Assembly (NCBI GenBank): GCA_017998095.1
Contig: JAGODU010000137.1
Location: 1 to 10,525, forward strand
DNA: 10,525 nucleotides
Direction: 5' to 3'
Origin: Prolixibacteraceae bacterium
GTDB taxonomy: Bacteria > Bacteroidota > Bacteroidia > Bacteroidales > Prolixibacteraceae
Shown here: in pieces, positions 7,645-10,525 of the stretch
Layout: the number at the start of each line of letters is the position of its first letter
Numbering within the stretch: the first letter of the stretch is position 1
Position numbers and translations under genes: made by a program
The notes under the pieces: model-generated
What the model was told of the DNA's origin: nothing
Database searches by the model: none
What the model saw: only the letters and a program-made list of their open reading frames with translations

Positions 7645-10525
7645 TTAGAATCTAAACATTAAACCAAAATAAACGGTTCGAGGTGCCTGATAATTACTTC
7701 TAAATGCAGTTGATGTTTCTAAGTAATTAACGTAGCTTTGATATTTTTCTGCCTGTGTAACGATACCATTTTTATCGTGGTCGGCATATTCACTATAAAA
7801 ACGATTGCCTTGATAATCATACTGGTCAGCAGCAAAAGTTTCAGCTATACCATAATTGGCTTCTTTGTAAAAAGAAGTTGCACCAAAATCGGTAATTGGT
7901 TTTGAAAAGCTAACACCATCATCGTCAGGGTCTTTGGTTCTGGTATAAAAGCCAACAATAGCAGTTCTGTTCAATAGATTTGTTATATCAACAAAGAATT
8001 CAATTGATGTATTTCCGGCACCATCGCCAAAGTAATCTTTAAGCATAAAAGCTTTTTGGAATCGCAAATCAGCTCTCCAATATGATGGTCCTCTTTCAGA
8101 GTTAATTTCGCCTACCGGCTGTCCACCTCTATTTAGCTTTGTATAAGGGGAACCAGATTGAAAGAATCCAGAAAGATTTATAAAAGCATTTTCAAGTGGG
8201 TATATACCACCAATTGAAGGACCTTGCTGTGAACCCCATGAGAAATCTAATACTACATTAAACCTATGAGTTCTGTCATTTGACATAGGATATTCAGTTA
8301 ATGGATAAGCTGGTGTTTCAGTATATGGTTCAAGAGGAGGTTGATAATAAGAATCAGCTGAAGATGAAGTACCAATAACCTGTGCTAATGTATAGTTTAA
8401 TGTTATACCTAAATGGTCTGTTGGTAAAGGTCTTTTTCTTAATTCAAATTCAATTCCTTTTGAATTACCATAATCAGAAACTGAATACTGCTGAAATGGG
8501 TCTGGTATAGCATTAGCATAAATCATACCTACCTGATTGTAGATATCTTTATAATAAGCAGAAATATTTAATGAGAAAATATCTGTTAATTGATTGCTAT
8601 AGTTAATCTCATAAGCATTAGTTCTTTGAGCATCAATATTAGGGTCACCAAGAATTGCGCTTCCTCTTAATGTTTCAGTATTAAATCCGTCATACAAAAA
8701 ATTCATTTCGGGCATCTTGAAATATAATCCATAAGAAACTGAAATATTAGAACGTTCTGTTAAGGGATATGTTATATTTAATCTTGGGCTTATTTGGAAT
8801 TTAATATCTGCGTCTGCAAATAATGAATCATCAGCATTAATTGAAATGAACCTATGAGTATAAATTCTATATTTTGAATTTGGTTCAAAGAAATCAAATC
8901 TTAAACCGGGGCTAATAATAATACCTTTATAAGATATCTGGTCCTGGAAATAAGCAGATGCTCTCATCGGCTTGTTTGCCTTGCTTGTCTTCTGATATGT
9001 ATCATCATTATCAAATGCGTATAGATTTCCACCCCAATCGCTTGCATACACATCATAAAATGGATTACCATCCCATGGTAAGCTGTTTTGATGGCGGCTT
9101 AAATTGTAGAATCTGACTTCAAAGCCAGTTCTAATCATATGCGAAAAGCCATTATCTCCACCATCTAAACTTAAATTATATGCACCATCAACCTGCCAGT
9201 AGTAAGCTTTTCTAAATTGGAAACTCCTAGAGTTACCGGTATTTGTCCATAAGTATGGCAAACCATAAGGGTTATTAGTTGCACTTGAATTAGCATTTCC
9301 TTCGATATAACCTGTTAATGTATTAACTAACGGTATATTTCCTGTTAATCTATTATCCTTAGTTCTTCCAACCATAGTAAGTAATTCGTAAACGTCAAGT
9401 GTTTTATTTTTGCCTTTTACCAATGCACTTCCACTTACAGTATAATTATCTTCAGGATAATACATATCGAAACCACTTAGGAAATCAGGGTCTTTATAAC
9501 CAACTCGTTTTGATAACTCATCACTATTCTCTGTTTTCGAAATTGTGAATTCATAATAACTATTTTGAGATAAACGATGGTTAATACGAACCATCATATT
9601 GTTAATAAATTGGTTCTGGACTACTTGTTTAGCTACACTTTCAGGAATATTGGCAGATGCAGGAATAGCACCCATAGTGTTTGCATAAAGCCAAGCCCAG
9701 CTTGATGTTTCAAGACTAGTAAGACCATACTGCCCACCAACTGTTAAGTCTATTTCATTTGAAACTGAAAATTTAAGTCGTCCAGTGAAACTTTTTACCC
9801 AGGATTGATTGTGTGGCATTTGTCCTAAATTATTTCCAAGCGGGTCATATACTTCATAACCATTTCCTCTATATTTTTCATAGAAAGAATTTCCAGATAT
9901 ATAGAAAGTAGATTTATTAAGGAATGGCAAAGGACCACCTGTACCGAACTCAAATTTATGTTCGCCCGGACCTTGTAATTTTTTTCCTTCTCCAACATTA
10001 ACAGCTTTGAAATCTGTGCCTTCGCTCTCACGAATAATTTTTATACCAGAAGATTGAGAGCCCCAAAGAGCATCTAAGTCAGTACGCCAACGTAGATAAC
10101 CTTCGTAATGGTCTGTTGAACCTGTTTTAACTATAGTATTTACAATACCACCCATAGCATCGCCATATTCTGCAGAAAATCCACCAGTTAACACCTGAAC
10201 TTCTTCAGTAGCAAAAGAGCTAACCATTGGGAAATAATCAGCGCCGGAGGCACCGAATCCACCTGTAAACTGGTTTCCGACATCAAGACCATCTACGCGG
10301 ATTTGGGTCTCTGATGATCTTGAACCACGAATATTGAAGCCACTACCAGATGTAAAGACTCCAGCACTCATTGCTACAATATTTTGAATACCTTCCCGGG
10401 CAATTGAAGTCAAATCCTTAGATTCAAACTTTTGCTTTTTACCGATTGCAGTATTATCGACCATACGTCTATCCACAACGACTATTTCTTCTAGCGTTGT
10501 TCCTTCTTCCTTTAACTGGGCTACA
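7645..10525 (-). CDS. TonB-dependent outer-membrane receptor, 5' end beyond window
   Basis: The frame is open from the window edge to a TAA at 7647-7645, giving 959 visible residues. A GTG at 10476 is not the true start, because the 16 codons before it are in frame and contribute to a TonB-box-like segment, TTLEEIVVVDRR (visible residues 9-20). The signal peptide, and probably an N-terminal carboxypeptidase-regulatory-like domain, lie off the window. The plug follows at about 30-130, with GFNIRGSRSSETQIRVDG (62-79) and GGFSAEYGDAMGGIVNTIVKTG. The remainder is a barrel with typical strands such as DRTHRFNVVLDFSWG and a C-terminal FGLMFRF ending in Phe, as barrel assembly requires. Such receptors use TonB-ExbBD energy to import ligands across the outer membrane. 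In SusCD-type systems the barrel is paired with a surface lipoprotein; here the next gene instead encodes a giant T9SS-like secreted protein, a possible functional substitute. The substrate is unknown. An EF-hand-like loop lies near the C-terminus. Confidence 0.95.
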   Translation of the reverse strand, partial: VAQLKEEGTTLEEIVVVDRRMVDNTAIGKKQKFESKDLTSIAREGIQNIVAMSAGVFTSGSGFNIRGSRSSETQIRVDGLDVGNQFTGGFGASGADYFPMVSSFATEEVQVLTGGFSAEYGDAMGGIVNTIVKTGSTDHYEGYLRWRTDLDALWGSQSSGIKIIRESEGTDFKAVNVGEGKKLQGPGEHKFEFGTGGPLPFLNKSTFYISGNSFYEKYRGNGYEVYDPLGNNLGQMPHNQSWVKSFTGRLKFSVSNEIDLTVGGQYGLTSLETSSWAWLYANTMGAIPASANIPESVAKQVVQNQFINNMMVRINHRLSQNSYYEFTISKTENSDELSKRVGYKDPDFLSGFDMYYPEDNYTVSGSALVKGKNKTLDVYELLTMVGRTKDNRLTGNIPLVNTLTGYIEGNANSSATNNPYGLPYLWTNTGNSRSFQFRKAYYWQVDGAYNLSLDGGDNGFSHMIRTGFEVRFYNLSRHQNSLPWDGNPFYDVYASDWGGNLYAFDNDDTYQKTSKANKPMRASAYFQDQISYKGIIISPGLRFDFFEPNSKYRIYTHRFISINADDSLFADADIKFQISPRLNITYPLTERSNISVSYGLYFKMPEMNFLYDGFNTETLRGSAILGDPNIDAQRTNAYEINYSNQLTDIFSLNISAYYKDIYNQVGMIYANAIPDPFQQYSVSDYGNSKGIEFELRKRPLPTDHLGITLNYTLAQVIGTSSSADSYYQPPLEPYTETPAYPLTEYPMSNDRTHRFNVVLDFSWGSQQGPSIGGIYPLENAFINLSGFFQSGSPYTKLNRGGQPVGEINSERGPSYWRADLRFQKAFMLKDYFGDGAGNTSIEFFVDITNLLNRTAIVGFYTRTKDPDDDGVSFSKPITDFGATSFYKEANYGIAETFAADQYDYQGNRFYSEYADHDKNGIVTQAEKYQSYVNYLETSTAFRSNYQAPRTVYFGLMFRF
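7747..7782 (-). other. EF-hand-like calcium loop in the TonB-dependent receptor
   Basis: Twelve codons encode DHDKNGIVTQAE (visible residues 915-926), which fits the canonical EF-hand loop at every key position: Asp 1, Asp 3, Asn 5, Gly 6, hydrophobic Val 8, Thr 9 and Glu 12. It lies about 33 residues before the C-terminus, in a non-strand stretch just before the final barrel strand, and is preceded by another acidic segment, DPDDDG. An extracellular location is inferred from its position before the last strand. Calcium binding is a prediction only. Confidence 0.6.

Noticed and set aside
7645..10476. Full-length receptor starting at GTG 10476
   Set aside because: The frame stays open to the window edge, and the codons upstream encode the start of a TonB-box-like segment. 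A start here would lack a signal peptide, so the gene is partial.

Overview
The window is AT-rich and every gene in it runs on the minus strand, so it reads right to left. It looks like chromosomal DNA from a free-living member of the Bacteroidota/Chlorobiota side of the tree, most likely an Ignavibacteria- or Kapabacteria-like lineage. Three things point there: a type IX secretion (T9SS)-style C-terminal domain, a PorV/PorQ-family barrel, and a GWxTD-domain protein lying together beside a TonB-dependent receptor. Two of the genes also have clear Shine-Dalgarno sequences, which most Bacteroidia lack. The lineage call is an inference from gene content, not from a marker gene.

Layout in the direction of transcription. 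(1) 10525-7645: a TonB-dependent outer-membrane receptor whose 5' end lies off the window; the visible part starts just before a TonB-box-like segment and ends in a C-terminal Phe. (2) 7606-2858: a very large secreted protein (1582 aa) with a signal peptide, two fibronectin-III-like stretches and a T9SS-like C-terminal domain. (3) 2833-1796: a PorV/PorQ-family outer-membrane barrel. These three are separated by only 38 and 24 bases and end at a strong intrinsic terminator (about 1785-1752), so they very likely form one operon. (4) 1795-1302: about 490 bases without a gene, holding the terminator, a pair of diverged 37-base direct repeats and a G/C-run inverted repeat of REPIN type. (5) 1301-1: a GWxTD-domain secreted protein, cut at its 3' end by the window edge.

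How the genes may work together (inference). In characterised T9SS, PorV is the outer-membrane protein that takes folded cargo from the SprA translocon to the attachment machinery. An operon encoding a TonB-dependent barrel, a giant T9SS-like cargo and a PorV paralogue suggests a self-contained surface module: the receptor and the giant exported protein may form a cell-surface complex, with the PorV paralogue as a dedicated carrier or anchor. The operon's substrate cannot be read from the sequence. The most unusual details are a perfect EF-hand-type loop in the last large loop region of the receptor, a four-cysteine cluster in the giant protein, and a C-terminal domain that departs from the usual T9SS ending.
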